From assembly GCF_003260125.1 (NCBI RefSeq), contig NZ_QHKO01000004.1, positions 412,780-476,779 of the forward strand: a DNA stretch of 64,000 nucleotides, read 5' to 3'. Origin of the DNA: Lujinxingia litoralis. Its GTDB lineage: Bacteria > Myxococcota_A > Bradymonadia > Bradymonadales > Bradymonadaceae. Each line of letters opens with the position of its first letter. Within the stretch, counting starts at the first letter, position 1. The notes beneath the pieces are model-generated. The model was given only the letters and a program-made list of their open reading frames with translations, ran no database searches and was not told where the DNA came from. Of this stretch, positions 1 through 7,804 are shown in pieces. The translations under genes were made by a program, and so were the position numbers.

Positions 1-36
1 CGCCCCCCATCACCCGCTTCAGAACGGGACGTCGTG

Positions 37-56
37 CGACTACCGGTAGGTCGTCG
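37..56. repeat. Imperfect palindrome related to the hairpin at 3686-3727
   Basis: The segment CGACTACCGGTAGGTCGTCG is an interrupted palindrome. Its reverse complement shares the 14-mer GACGACCTACCGGT-type core with the left arm of the hairpin at 3686-3727, so the two sites look like copies of one short element on either side of the caspase-like and cupin genes. A further partial copy (CGACTACCGG) occurs near 125-134. Function unknown. Confidence 0.4.
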
Positions 57-185
57 CCAAACCGACAAAGTTCCGCTTTCCCCCATGATCACTTCCCCTG
101 AATCGACTCCCGATCGATGCAATACGACTACCGGCCCCTCGGCCTCCGCGTCACCCTCAACTCTCGATACCCCGCATGAACACAC

Positions 186-269
186 ACTCTTGCGTAATCC
201 CCAATCAACTTTTATGCTCCTGCCCCCCATAAACATGTACTCTTGCGTATCCCCCGGTTGGTTTTTATG
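186..269 (+). repeat. Two direct repeats spaced 53 bp
   Basis: ACTCTTGCGTA..CCCC..TTTTATG occurs at 186-216 and again at 239-269, an exact 53 bp offset. Both copies lie in the noncoding leader of the lipoprotein gene at 409. The 101-residue open frame through this stretch (34-339) has no protein-like character. The repeats could be regulatory sites or the remnant of a tandem duplication. Otherwise 1-408 shows no gene. Confidence 0.45.
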
Positions 270-381
270 TGTTGAGATGCTTGGCGGTGGTACTGGCCGC
301 AGCCACGGTGCGTTGGAGCTTGCTCCGACCAGTCGCTAAACTCGCTGTGCGGCGCCCTGTCTGGTGATCTCCTCCGCCGAA

Positions 382-387
382 TACAAT
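382..387 (+). promoter_or_regulatory. Possible -10 box for the caspase-like lipoprotein
   Basis: TACAAT sits 21 bp before the start codon at 409 and leaves a short leader with a GAGAGGA ribosome-binding site. No good -35 hexamer is seen 16-18 bp upstream, so the call rests on the -10 box alone. Confidence 0.3.
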
Positions 388-408
388 GTCTGTTAGTGAG
401 AGGATACG

Positions 409-2826
409 ATGGTCGTCCGACACGCTGCGCTCAAAACATTAGGGTTCGCTATCACCGGTGCGTGGTTGCTCGCCGGATGCTCGTCCGAGCCGGAGGACGA
501 CCCAGTCTCTGAGGAGAGAACACCACCGATGCTGGAATGCGAAGCGCTCGGCTACCCCTGCAGCCTGGCTGAAGAGGGTGTTGAGCGGCGAGCGCAAAGC
601 GAGGCCATTGGCCACCAGATCATCGAGAGGCAGCGCGAGGGACAGTCCACTCAGGAGATCCTCGATTGGCTCGTGGACGAGGTCGATGTCGCTGAGGCGG
701 TGGCTGGCCCGACTAGCCTCTGGTTTCGACTCCCGGAGGGACGCCGTACCTGGGTGATGAATTCGCTCCACAATCCAACGGCCATCCGAGCATTACCTGA
801 TTCGGAAGAAACTCTGGAGATGTCCCTCTCTCAGGCCCGCCAGAGCTTGTTGAGTGATCGGGAAGACGTGGTCCATCGCGATCGGATGGCCCCCTATCCC
901 AAACGGGCGCGTATCGTATCGCCTTATGGGCTGGCTTCTGCCCAGCCTGCCGTTGACGTGCTCAAACAGCTCGAAGACTACGAGGTCGTGGAGTATCTGG
1001 TGGGCCCTCAACCTTCTCTGCAAAATTTTCTGGGATGGAGCCGGTACGACCTGATCCAGGTTTCGACGCATGGAGACGTCATTTGTGTGGGGGAGGACGG
1101 CGTGTTGGTGGGGCGCCTTGACCAACGCGAGGTGGTAGTAGGAGGTTTCGGCGAGGATGACGACGATATCTCTTTGGCCGACGCCCGGTGCTCTGCCATC
1201 ATTTCTACGGGGCTGCGTCTCAATGAGCCCCCGGATTTGCAATGGGAAGTCGTATCCGGTGGCGAGCACGCCCCGACACTCACGCTCCACGGGATGAAGG
1301 CGAGATTTCAATCCGATGTAGCTTCAAGGTTCACCCTTGAGGCAAAACTCACCGACGCCTCCGGGCCTTGCATGACCGTGGAGCGGCGCGTCTGGGTCGC
1401 GGAGACACGACCTTCGATCATGGAGGAGGGCGATCTGTGGACGAGACCCGGCGTGCCCATCACCCTGAGCATTCCGGGTATCACGCCGCCTTTAGCTACG
1501 GCGCCCCGAGACGACATTAAGTCCTTACCCGGGGTAGAAATTGCGCTGATTCCACCAGGGTTAGGAGGCGAATCCAACTGTCTCGCTGAGGATAAATGCG
1601 CGACCGACCGAGTCGTGATGCTGACCCCGGACTTCTTTCGCCAGCAGTATCCCCAGGGCACGTTGGAGAATAAGTTCATCTTCTTTTCGGGCTGCAAAAC
1701 CTTTCGACATCAAGGAGGGTTCGCCTTTCCCTTTGCCGACGGAAACAACACGGTTCTCGGGTACGACGACTTTGCCTCGACCAATTCAGGGGTCGAGATC
1801 TCAACCAGGCTCTACGCAGCGCTAGGAACAGAGGGTCTTCCCTCCTCGGTGGCCGTGGACCGAGCCCAGAATGGGCCGGATCGTGCGCTTTATTGCGTGA
1901 ATGCTGACGGTACCGAAGAGTACACAAATACCACGTTGTTAGCCGCCGGAGGCACCGATCAACGCATTCGCGAGATCGTCAAACTGCACGATGCCCACAC
2001 CGGGGAGGCGTTTGGCCGCACGGTCGACTATGGCCGCATTCGCGACGGCAACGACTTGCGTGTGAACGTCGTCGTGGATGGCATTCCCGAAGATGAAGAG
2101 CGTCTTGACGAATTCGTGCTGACGCTTGAACTGGATGGCCGATCCATCCCGACACGTTGGACGCTGGTGGAAGACGCCGAGAAAGTGTCCCCGACAAGCT
2201 ATCGCTTCGCGCTGACAACACCTCTTACAGGGGGGTTCGATGAGCTCTCGTACGAAGCCGCCCTTATTGTGCACCTGGCCCTTCCCGGCGGAGATGGTAA
2301 GAGCATCGCCCGGGTCAAAGTGTTGAGTGAAGCAAGAGTCTGTGATGGGCAGGGCTACGCAGAGATGTCCGGGTCCTATCTGCACGTGCCGGTTTACGAA
2401 GGGCAGCCGGTGTCCGGCGCGGGGGAGGCGGCGGGTTGCGGCACGACGGTCGACCCGATGGGCCAGGATGGGAGCCTGGTGATTCGTGTGGGGCCGCAGG
2501 AGAGCTGCGCCACGCTCACCATTCTTAACTACCAGGGACCGGGAACCTATACGGGAGACCAGGTGCGCCTCAAGCTCACACGTCTGGGCGATGATAATGA
2601 GCTTTATATGTCGGATTATGGAATTTGCCCCGGCTCTAAGTCGGTCACGATTCAAGCGTCCGACTCCGGCGACTATTTCACCGGCCACTTCTCCGCCACG
2701 ACCGATCTTGCAGCCGGGGATTGCTGCGGGATTCCAGAGGGCTGTGGATCCTATGTCAACTCGCTCCGAGGCAGCTTTGAAGGGCCTATGAGGAATTTTA
2801 CTTATAATGAATGGGGATGCGAATGA
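409..2826 (+). CDS. Lipoprotein with caspase/CHAT-like His-Cys peptidase signature
   Basis: 805 residues. The N-terminus is a lipoprotein signal with lipobox LLAGC, so the protein is probably anchored in the envelope. A region near residues 165-225 (an alpha/beta strand order, then DLIQVSTHGD with His221) followed by FIFFSGCKT with Cys429 and then a GYDD...STRLYAAL...AVDRA stretch resembles clan CD peptidases (caspase, CHAT, gingipain), where a His-Gly and a Cys form the dyad. About 200 residues rich in beta-strand separate the two motifs, which is a large insertion for this fold. The C-terminal third (about 520-805) looks like beta-sandwich domains with several cysteines. Start chosen by a GAGAGGA site 5-6 bases upstream. 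Peptidase activity is inferred from motif order only; a non-catalytic relative is possible. Confidence 0.6.
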   Translation: MVVRHAALKTLGFAITGAWLLAGCSSEPEDDPVSEERTPPMLECEALGYPCSLAEEGVERRAQSEAIGHQIIERQREGQSTQEILDWLVDEVDVAEAVAGPTSLWFRLPEGRRTWVMNSLHNPTAIRALPDSEETLEMSLSQARQSLLSDREDVVHRDRMAPYPKRARIVSPYGLASAQPAVDVLKQLEDYEVVEYLVGPQPSLQNFLGWSRYDLIQVSTHGDVICVGEDGVLVGRLDQREVVVGGFGEDDDDISLADARCSAIISTGLRLNEPPDLQWEVVSGGEHAPTLTLHGMKARFQSDVASRFTLEAKLTDASGPCMTVERRVWVAETRPSIMEEGDLWTRPGVPITLSIPGITPPLATAPRDDIKSLPGVEIALIPPGLGGESNCLAEDKCATDRVVMLTPDFFRQQYPQGTLENKFIFFSGCKTFRHQGGFAFPFADGNNTVLGYDDFASTNSGVEISTRLYAALGTEGLPSSVAVDRAQNGPDRALYCVNADGTEEYTNTTLLAAGGTDQRIREIVKLHDAHTGEAFGRTVDYGRIRDGNDLRVNVVVDGIPEDEERLDEFVLTLELDGRSIPTRWTLVEDAEKVSPTSYRFALTTPLTGGFDELSYEAALIVHLALPGGDGKSIARVKVLSEARVCDGQGYAEMSGSYLHVPVYEGQPVSGAGEAAGCGTTVDPMGQDGSLVIRVGPQESCATLTILNYQGPGTYTGDQVRLKLTRLGDDNELYMSDYGICPGSKSVTIQASDSGDYFTGHFSATTDLAAGDCCGIPEGCGSYVNSLRGSFEGPMRNFTYNEWGCE

Positions 2827-2872
2827 TGGAGCGGCGTAAGAGTCGCGGTAGCGTCGCAGGGTACTCAAAATA

Positions 2873-2912
2873 AGAGCGCCCCCAGGCTTGCCGTCCGTGG
2901 GCTCTCATTTTT
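2873..2912 (+). terminator. Possible terminator after the caspase-like gene
   Basis: AGAGC (2873-2877) pairs with GCTCT (2901-2905), with a further CCA/TGG inside, followed by CATTTTTAT. It lies 47 bp after the stop codon at 2826. The stem is weak, so this is tentative. Confidence 0.35.
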
Positions 2913-3232
2913 ATACCCGCGCGCAAAGGCTTCGAACGCCTCAAGGCCCCGACGATAGGGTTGGACCATCACGCACCACTCAAAACGGCGCTCCCCGCTA
3001 ACATGACTTGGGTTGGGTTGGTCCGTCTCTCAGTCGGCATTTCCCCCTGGGTATTCATGGCAGGGGGATGAATGCGCGACGAGGCTCAGGAATGCCTGAG
3101 GATGTCCGTGTCTCGGACGGTATGCAACGCAAAAACGTGGGGGGGTAAATGGGCGTTGAATGCGCCGGCGTAAACCACCATGATCCGTGGAGAAGGACCC
3201 CGGCCTTTCACCTCAATGACTGGAGTTAGCGC
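2913..3232. other. Noncoding stretch before the cupin gene
   Basis: No convincing gene. A short motif, TGTCTCGGACGG, occurs near 3109-3120 inside a small inverted repeat (GTCCG...CGGAC) and again near 3647-3658, so it flanks the cupin gene on both sides. Role unknown. Confidence 0.4.
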
Positions 3233-3574
3233 ATGACCCGCAAGCCCAAAGCGTTTTTCGATATCCCGGATGCGTTGCCGCGCAATGACGAGTTTTTTGA
3301 GACGCTGGCCCTTGGAGAGGGGCTGCGCGTGGAGCGGATCATCTCCCACGGACACCGCACACCCGAGGGCGCGTGGTACGACCAGGAGCTCGATGAGTGG
3401 GTGTTGCTTATGCAGGGCGAAGCCACGCTGGAGTGGGAGGACGGCACGCAGACACAACTGGTGGCGGGGAGTGCGGTATTCATTGAGGCGCATCGACGCC
3501 ATCGGGTGGTGGCGACAAGCAGCGAACCGCCCTGTGTGTGGCTGGCGGTGCACGGCAAGATGAAGCCGGCTTAA
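3233..3574 (+). CDS. Small single-domain cupin protein
   Basis: 113 residues, the usual size of a one-domain cupin. The first cupin block is visible as G-H-x-T-P-E-G-x-W-Y followed by E-W-V-L-L-x-x-G-E-A, and the second as G-S-A-V-F-I-E-A-H-x-x-H-R-V. The paired histidines suggest a metal site. GGAG seven bases before the ATG supports the start. The gene stands alone between noncoding stretches, so there is no context for a substrate. Probably a metal-dependent isomerase, dioxygenase or small-ligand sensor of the RmlC-like superfamily; which one cannot be said. Confidence 0.8.
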   Translation: MTRKPKAFFDIPDALPRNDEFFETLALGEGLRVERIISHGHRTPEGAWYDQELDEWVLLMQGEATLEWEDGTQTQLVAGSAVFIEAHRRHRVVATSSEPPCVWLAVHGKMKPA

Positions 3575-3685
3575 GGGCTGAGGATGGTGGGGGTGACGGG
3601 GAGGAGGGATGTGCCGACGAACCTCATGCTGAAAGGGCGACGTCGATGTCTCGGACGGACATGAGAGGCGATTTTTTTGCGAAAG

Positions 3686-3727
3686 CCCGACGACCTACCG
3701 GTCACGAGGTGGCCGGTGGTCGTCGGG
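3686..3727. repeat. Hairpin element, 10 bp perfect stem
   Basis: CCCGACGACC (3686-3695) is the exact reverse complement of GGTCGTCGGG (3718-3727), with further ACCGG/CCGGT pairing inside. No T-run follows, so it is not an obvious terminator. It lies directly in front of the transposase remnant and shares a core with the palindrome at 37-56. Confidence 0.55.
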
Positions 3728-3737
3728 AGCGTCTGGT

Positions 3738-4600
3738 GTGATGCGCGGCTGCTTATTCGGGCGGATCGACCTGCTTGAGCCACCTTTTGACAAGACCACC
3801 CGGCGCAGTGCGCAGTCTCACACGGTGCTGATTGCGCACGATACCAGCGAGTTGTTGTTTGCACTTCACGACGAACTCGCGCGCGAAAATCTCTCACATC
3901 TTCGAGCCAATCAGCAGGGGTTTTGCGGGTACGCTTCAGTTAAATAATCGAAGTCCACACGCACCGTTGAGCTCTCGGCGCGCCCTAAACACAAGGCCCA
4001 CACGTCTCACCGAGCGCGTCGTCTTCGGAGCGCGCGTTTCAAGATCCGCGCCCCCCGAATCGAGCTTCGCTGTCCCGAGCACCTGCCCGCGGCCAATTCT
4101 CCCGTGCGCTTCGACGTCAATGTCGTCGAAGTCTGCGAGGTCCGCACGCCAAAAGGCAAAGCTCCGGTACGCTGGCTGCCCGTCACCGCCCGCGCGATCG
4201 ACACCGACGAGAACTGCGGTCACATCGTCGACCTGGACCGCGCCCGCTGGCAAATTAAGGAGTATTTTAAGTCACTTAAGACCGGTTCAACCTACTTAAA
4301 TTCGCAGCATCGAAGCGCCCATACTCGGCTTGCCACATTGAGCGTAAAGGCGATGGTCGCCTGGAATCTGTTTGTGATCCGCTACCTGGTCGCAACCACG
4401 AAGACGTCGAAGGCTGCGGCTGGATCACACCCACACAACTTACGATTCTGAGGATGAAACGCCCCAAAATTATGAAGCGAAAAGCCACCGCCGGACGCAT
4501 CGTGGCCGCGGTCGCCTCGCTCGGCGGGTACATCAAAAACAACGTCCCGGCATGCTGACAGGCGCTGGACTTATCTGCTGGAGTTGGAAGAGTTTTTTTT
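3738..4600 (+). pseudogene. Degenerate IS4/Tn5-family transposase
   Basis: Three reading-frame fragments keep the order of an IS4-family (Tn5-like) transposase. The frame at 3738-3947 has VLIAHDTSELLF followed by a G-F-x-x-x-A-S stretch, matching the DTTE region. The frame at 4104-4451 has FDVNVVEVCEV, then ARWQIKEYFKSLKTG, the C-terminal catalytic glutamate helix (YREK-type signature). The frame near 4490-4550 has IVAAVASLGGYIK, typical of the C-terminus. The frames are joined only by shifts and a deletion (about 3950-4100), so no active enzyme can be made. No terminal inverted repeats were recognised. It marks this stretch as mobile-element territory next to a tRNA gene. Confidence 0.7.
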
Positions 4601-4660
4601 GATCGCGAGGCAGATGATGAAGGAGATATGATCAATCATGAGGGGCGCCCTCCCCACGCC

Positions 4661-4860
4661 GGCATCACCAACCCAAACGCCCCCCACCTGCTCTCCAACA
4701 CCGCCGGCCAGTGCGCATCGACCAGCCCCCCCCGGGGACGTGCGCGGTCGACCAGATGCCGCCTAATCACCAGGACGATGCCTTCACCCATCCCAAACAA
4801 GGGCAGGATCTCCAGGATTAGTTGCAGTAAAATGTACTTTCATAAGCCCCGACTGATCGC
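4661..4860 (-). pseudogene. Copy A of a duplicated gene tail
   Basis: This segment is clearly homologous along its whole length to 5579-5793 and is in the same orientation. In the minus-strand frame it still reads LQLILEILPLF...GLVDAHWPAVLES, matching copy B (LHLILAILPLF...KLVDERGPAVLES), but there is no start, no upstream domain and a frame disruption near the 5' side. With copy B it brackets the AT-rich gene at 4884-5549. The family is not recognised. Confidence 0.5.
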
Positions 4861-4883
4861 GCTAAAAATCAACAGCATCTCGA

Positions 4884-5549
4884 TCAATCACACGCCCGAA
4901 TCTCATCCAACCTCTGAAGTGTGTAATCAGGAGAACGCAAATGCCCCCTCAGCTTAGGTTGTATTTCCCCAGAAAACACAACACAATCCCCACGCTCTAA
5001 ATCCCTGAGTGCTTGATACGCTTGACTATCTGCCGGAATTCCGTCGGACAAACGCAAAAGCGACAACCCCGCCCGAAACTCCATCTGATAAGCACCAATT
5101 CTTCGGCCATCATCGGCACCAATTATGACTGACGCATCTTCTGCACCTCCAGATATACGCTGAACTACACCTTTCCACCCCTCCACCCTATTATTACGTT
5201 TAGACCAAAACTGCTCAGACCACTTCTCTGCACTCTGAACCACTTCCGCCTTACGAAGCTGATTATCCTCTTTCTTCCAAACATTAAACCTAATTTGATG
5301 TTGACGGATAAACAACCTTTGCTCATCGGGGCCGGGAAAACGATTCAGCAACTCCTGTTGGTACTCCTCCCATCGTTCTTCCTGGCTCGATCCAGTGCTC
5401 TGGTCAGCCTGCTTCGCCAGGGTCGACTGCCCCTCTTCACCATCTGCGGGTGGAGCAACAAGCTGGCCCACAACGCCGCACACCATGCACGAAGAAAACG
5501 CAACCGCAAGACCAATCAGAACATTCCTTTTCACGGACTTCTTTTCCAC
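4884..5549 (-). CDS. Membrane-anchored protein of unknown function, AT-rich
   Basis: 221 residues from a GTG at 5549 that follows GGAGAG by four bases; an in-frame ATG at 5561 lacks a ribosome-binding site. A short basic N-terminus (KKSVKRN) and one hydrophobic segment (about residues 8-28, containing two Cys) act as a signal anchor. Then comes a Gln/Glu-rich helical stretch (about 45-115) and a compact C-terminal domain (about 115-221) with VEGWKGVVQRISG and GDCVVFSGEI, suggestive of a small beta-barrel. Base composition is visibly poorer in G+C than the neighbours, and the gene sits between two diverged copies of the same segment, which together suggest horizontal acquisition. Function not recognised. 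Confidence 0.6.
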   Translation of the reverse strand: MEKKSVKRNVLIGLAVAFSSCMVCGVVGQLVAPPADGEEGQSTLAKQADQSTGSSQEERWEEYQQELLNRFPGPDEQRLFIRQHQIRFNVWKKEDNQLRKAEVVQSAEKWSEQFWSKRNNRVEGWKGVVQRISGGAEDASVIIGADDGRRIGAYQMEFRAGLSLLRLSDGIPADSQAYQALRDLERGDCVVFSGEIQPKLRGHLRSPDYTLQRLDEIRACD

Positions 5550-5574
5550 ATTACTCTCCATAAAAATATTAACT

Positions 5575-5793
5575 TTAAGGCATCACCAACCGAAACACCC
5601 ACCCTACTGCCCCCACCCACTTGCTCTCCAACACCGCCGGGCCGCGCTCATCCACCAGCTTACCGGGCAGGTTCGCGTCGTCGTTCAGCTGCTGGCGCCT
5701 GACCAGGGCGCTGCCTTCGTCTTTCCTGAACAAAGGCAGGATCGCCAGAATAAGGTGCAGGTACGGGTTCATCGGAGAGCCCCAACTTATCAC
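5575..5793 (-). pseudogene. Copy B of the duplicated gene tail
   Basis: Open for 72 codons and homologous to 4661-4860 (about 70% by eye, with a few small indels). It reads NPYLHLILAILPLFRKDEG and then GKLVDERGPAVLESKW. The upstream part in a different frame (TASEVNAWRDKLGLSDEP, near 5760-5815) looks like the natural continuation, so a frameshift probably broke this gene near 5770. It lies downstream of the regulator remnant on the same strand. Family not recognised. Confidence 0.45.
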
Positions 5794-5810
5794 GCCACGC
5801 GTTCACCTCG

Positions 5811-6080
5811 CTAGCAGTGGGTTGGTCCGGCGCTCCTCTTCGAGCGGCGCCCGACCAGACCCCGGCGTCGCTGCCTGCTCGCCCACCAGGTCGTCGACTT
5901 CGACGCCGAAGGCTTCGGTGAGCTCGGCCAGGCAAGCTCGGGGCCCTCACCATAACGCTCCCAACGCAACACCGAGAGAAGTGAACGCCAGACGTCTCCG
6001 CCAACTCCTTCTGCGTTTGCGCTGCACGCTAACGCGGAGAGTTCCGCTTTGCTCCATCCAAGCACTGGCTCCCCTGACAA
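5811..6080 (-). pseudogene. Broken XRE-type HTH regulator
   Basis: The minus strand carries LGWSKAELSALA in one frame, a VLRWERYGEG piece, and LTEAFGVEVDDLVGEQ in another frame. Together these give the order of an XRE/Cro helix-turn-helix domain (first helices, the recognition-helix end ...W-E-R-Y-G..., then the conserved last helix). At least two shifts separate the pieces. It may originally have been fused to the tail found in copy B. It is probably a relic of the integrated element. Confidence 0.45.
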
Positions 6081-6141
6081 ACACCTGCATTAGGCCGGCA
6101 GATGATCAGAAGCCTAACGCACTTGTAAGAATTTTCATTAT

Positions 6142-6390
6142 TCCCCTCAAAACTCGCGACAGCTCACGCAGACCTGCAAGACGCCGGGCATCCCACGTAT
6201 CACGCCTCACGATATGCGGCGTACCTTCAACACCCTGATGCTCGAAGCCGGTGTGGAAAAGCACGTGCTCCAGGCGATGACCGGGCACTCGACCGACGAG
6301 ATGACGATCCACTACTCGCACATCTCACTCGACTACAAGTCGGGCGCCCTCAACCGGATGATCGAGCATTTAGGGCAAACGCCGGGGTAA
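6142..6390 (+). pseudogene. Truncated tyrosine recombinase (C-terminal catalytic part)
   Basis: The frame ending at TAA 6388-6390 reads GIPRITPHDMRRTFNTLM, then TGHSTDEMTIHYSHIS. These are the H-x-x-R, G-H and catalytic Tyr boxes of a phage-type integrase. The N-terminal DNA-binding domain and the box I arginine are missing, and no start codon or ribosome-binding site precedes the fragment. It ends 77 bp from the 3' end of tRNA-Val, the usual place for an integrase gene of a tRNA-targeting element. This is evidence of a past integration event rather than an active enzyme. Confidence 0.8.
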
Positions 6391-6407
6391 ACATTACCCC
6401 CCAAACG

Positions 6408-6434
6408 AAAAAAGGCCCCACCGGAGTGAGGCCT
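6408..6434 (-). terminator. Terminator of tRNA-Val
   Basis: On the minus strand AGGCC-T-CAC pairs with GTG-G-GGCCT around a TCCG loop, followed by a run of six T. It lies 34 bp beyond the tRNA 3' end and is a typical intrinsic terminator. Confidence 0.85.
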
Positions 6435-6467
6435 CTTATCGCTAGCTATAGCGCTGAATTGTTGCTA

Positions 6468-6539
6468 TGGGCGTACCTGGATTCGAACCAGGGACTTCTT
6501 CCGTGTGAGGGAAGCACTCTCCCGCTGAGTTATACGCCC
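6468..6539 (-). tRNA. tRNA-Val (anticodon CAC)
   Basis: 72 nt cloverleaf on the minus strand. The acceptor arms GGGCGTA/TACGCCC, D arm ACTC..GAGT, anticodon arm CTTCC-CTCACAC-GGAAG with CAC at 6505-6507, and T arm CCTGG-TTCGAAT-CCAGG all pair; the discriminator is A at 6468. CCA is not encoded. It reads GUG codons. The truncated recombinase next to its 3' end suggests that it has served as an attachment site. Confidence 0.97.
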
Positions 6540-6621
6540 CGCGTCGGGCATTCTGAGTAACACGACCCCTGAAACCCGACAAGCCCTTTTTCTTCTTTTT
6601 CTGAAAAAAAATCGAGGCCCC

Positions 6622-7548
6622 ATGCCCCCCACCAGACTCCTGATCGTCGGCGCCGGCTACACCGGACTGGAAATCGCCAGACAAGCCAACCACTTAGGCT
6701 TCGAACTCCACACCACCACCTCGAATCCGCAGCGCCAGCGGGATTTGCAAGACCTGGGCGCCACGGTGTTGGAATGGGATGCTCTCGGCGATCCGAGCGC
6801 ACTTCTCCCTCACATCGACGCCGACACCGCGCTGATCTACTCGGTGCCCCCCCTCTTTAAAGAGCATCAGCCCGCTACATCCCCCGAGCCCGCCCGACAT
6901 GTCGCCCCGGTGCTCAACCTGCTCCAGGCCGCCAAAGACCAAGGCTGCACCCGCTTTGTGTACCTCTCCTCCACCTCGGTCTACGGCGACTACCAGGGGG
7001 CCTGGATCGACGAAGCCGCCGACCTGCACCCCAACCGCGACCAGGGAAAGATGCGCCGGGACATCGAAGAGGCCCTGCTAAAGGCGCCCGGGGTCACCAC
7101 CAGCACGCTGCGCATCGTCGGCATCTATGGTCCCGGCCGCACGATCCTCACCCGCCTCAAGAGCGGGCGCTACGCCCTGGTCGACGGGGGCAAAAAGATC
7201 ACCAACCGCATCCACGTCGAAGATCTTGCCCAGGCCGCACTGGCCGCCGCTACCCGTCACACCCATAACTCGCGAGCCTACAACGTGAGCGACGGCGAGC
7301 CCTTTGCGGTCCATGAGCTGGTGAGCTTTGTCTGTGAGGCCACCGGTCTCCCCATGCCCGAGAGCATCAGCCTTGAAGACTACGCCCTCACCGCCTCCCC
7401 CCTGGCCGTGGGCTTCTGGACTCACAGCGCCCGCGTCGACAACACGCGTCTCACCGAAGAGCTCGGGGTAAAACTGCGCTACCCCAACGTATTTGCCGGC
7501 TATCGCCCGCTTCTCGAGGCGTTCAATCAGGCCCCGGACCTCCCCTGA
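6622..7548 (+). CDS. NAD(P)-dependent epimerase/dehydratase-like SDR (YeeZ-like)
   Basis: 308 residues. The N-terminal Rossmann motif is LLIVGAGYTGLEIA, and the middle has VYLSSTSVYGDYQGAWIDE, so the S and Y-x-G-D-Y positions are those of the atypical extended SDR group that includes E. coli YeeZ. The usual catalytic Y-x-x-x-K is not obvious, which is common in this subgroup. KKITNRIHVEDLAQAALAA matches the C-terminal substrate-side motif. GAGG lies just before the ATG. It is transcribed away from tRNA-Val and upstream of the retron, with no operon partner. Substrate unknown. Confidence 0.8.
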   Translation: MPPTRLLIVGAGYTGLEIARQANHLGFELHTTTSNPQRQRDLQDLGATVLEWDALGDPSALLPHIDADTALIYSVPPLFKEHQPATSPEPARHVAPVLNLLQAAKDQGCTRFVYLSSTSVYGDYQGAWIDEAADLHPNRDQGKMRRDIEEALLKAPGVTTSTLRIVGIYGPGRTILTRLKSGRYALVDGGKKITNRIHVEDLAQAALAAATRHTHNSRAYNVSDGEPFAVHELVSFVCEATGLPMPESISLEDYALTASPLAVGFWTHSARVDNTRLTEELGVKLRYPNVFAGYRPLLEAFNQAPDLP

Positions 7549-7634
7549 CTCGCACGCAGCCACTCTCGTAAGGAGGGGGCCGCGACAGGTCGGCAGAAGT
7601 TGGAGAAGCCCCCCTCGGTGTTCATTTTTTCTCT

Positions 7635-7780
7635 GGGAGCGGTCACCGGTCGCGAGCCAGCTTCAGCCGCGTGCGTTTCGCCGCGGCGGCACCATCCTCC
7701 GATCTCCTCGCCGGTTTTCCCACACTGTGGGAAAAGCGGGCCCAGAGCGTCGCAGGTCGCCCTGGCCGGTGACTCCTCCC
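7635..7780 (+). ncRNA. Putative retron msr-msd RNA
   Basis: A 15-base arm GGGAGCGGTCACCGG (7635-7649, a1) pairs at 13 of 15 positions with CCGGTGACTCCTCCC (7766-7780, a2), as expected for the outer stem of a retron ncRNA. Just inside a1 is AGC (7655-7657), whose G is the candidate branching guanosine. The msr part folds into GCCGCG-t-GCG, loop TTT, CGC-CGCGGC (7666-7687); short U-loops are known recognition features for retron RTs. The msd part contains a strong hairpin TTTTCCCA-CACTG-TGGGAAAA within about 7713-7736. The reverse transcriptase starts 25 bases after a2. The predicted DNA is about 65-75 nt, within the range of myxobacterial msDNAs. Confidence 0.75.
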
Positions 7781-7804
7781 TCGACCGAGTTCCCCGGAGT
7801 CCTT

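Noticed and set aside
34..339. 101-residue open frame at the left edge
   Set aside because: Low-complexity composition, no ribosome-binding site, and it runs across the 53 bp repeats in a leader region.
7493..7804. N-terminal extension of the reverse transcriptase frame
   Set aside because: It would read through the a1/a2 retron RNA; ATG 7805 has a proper ribosome-binding site.
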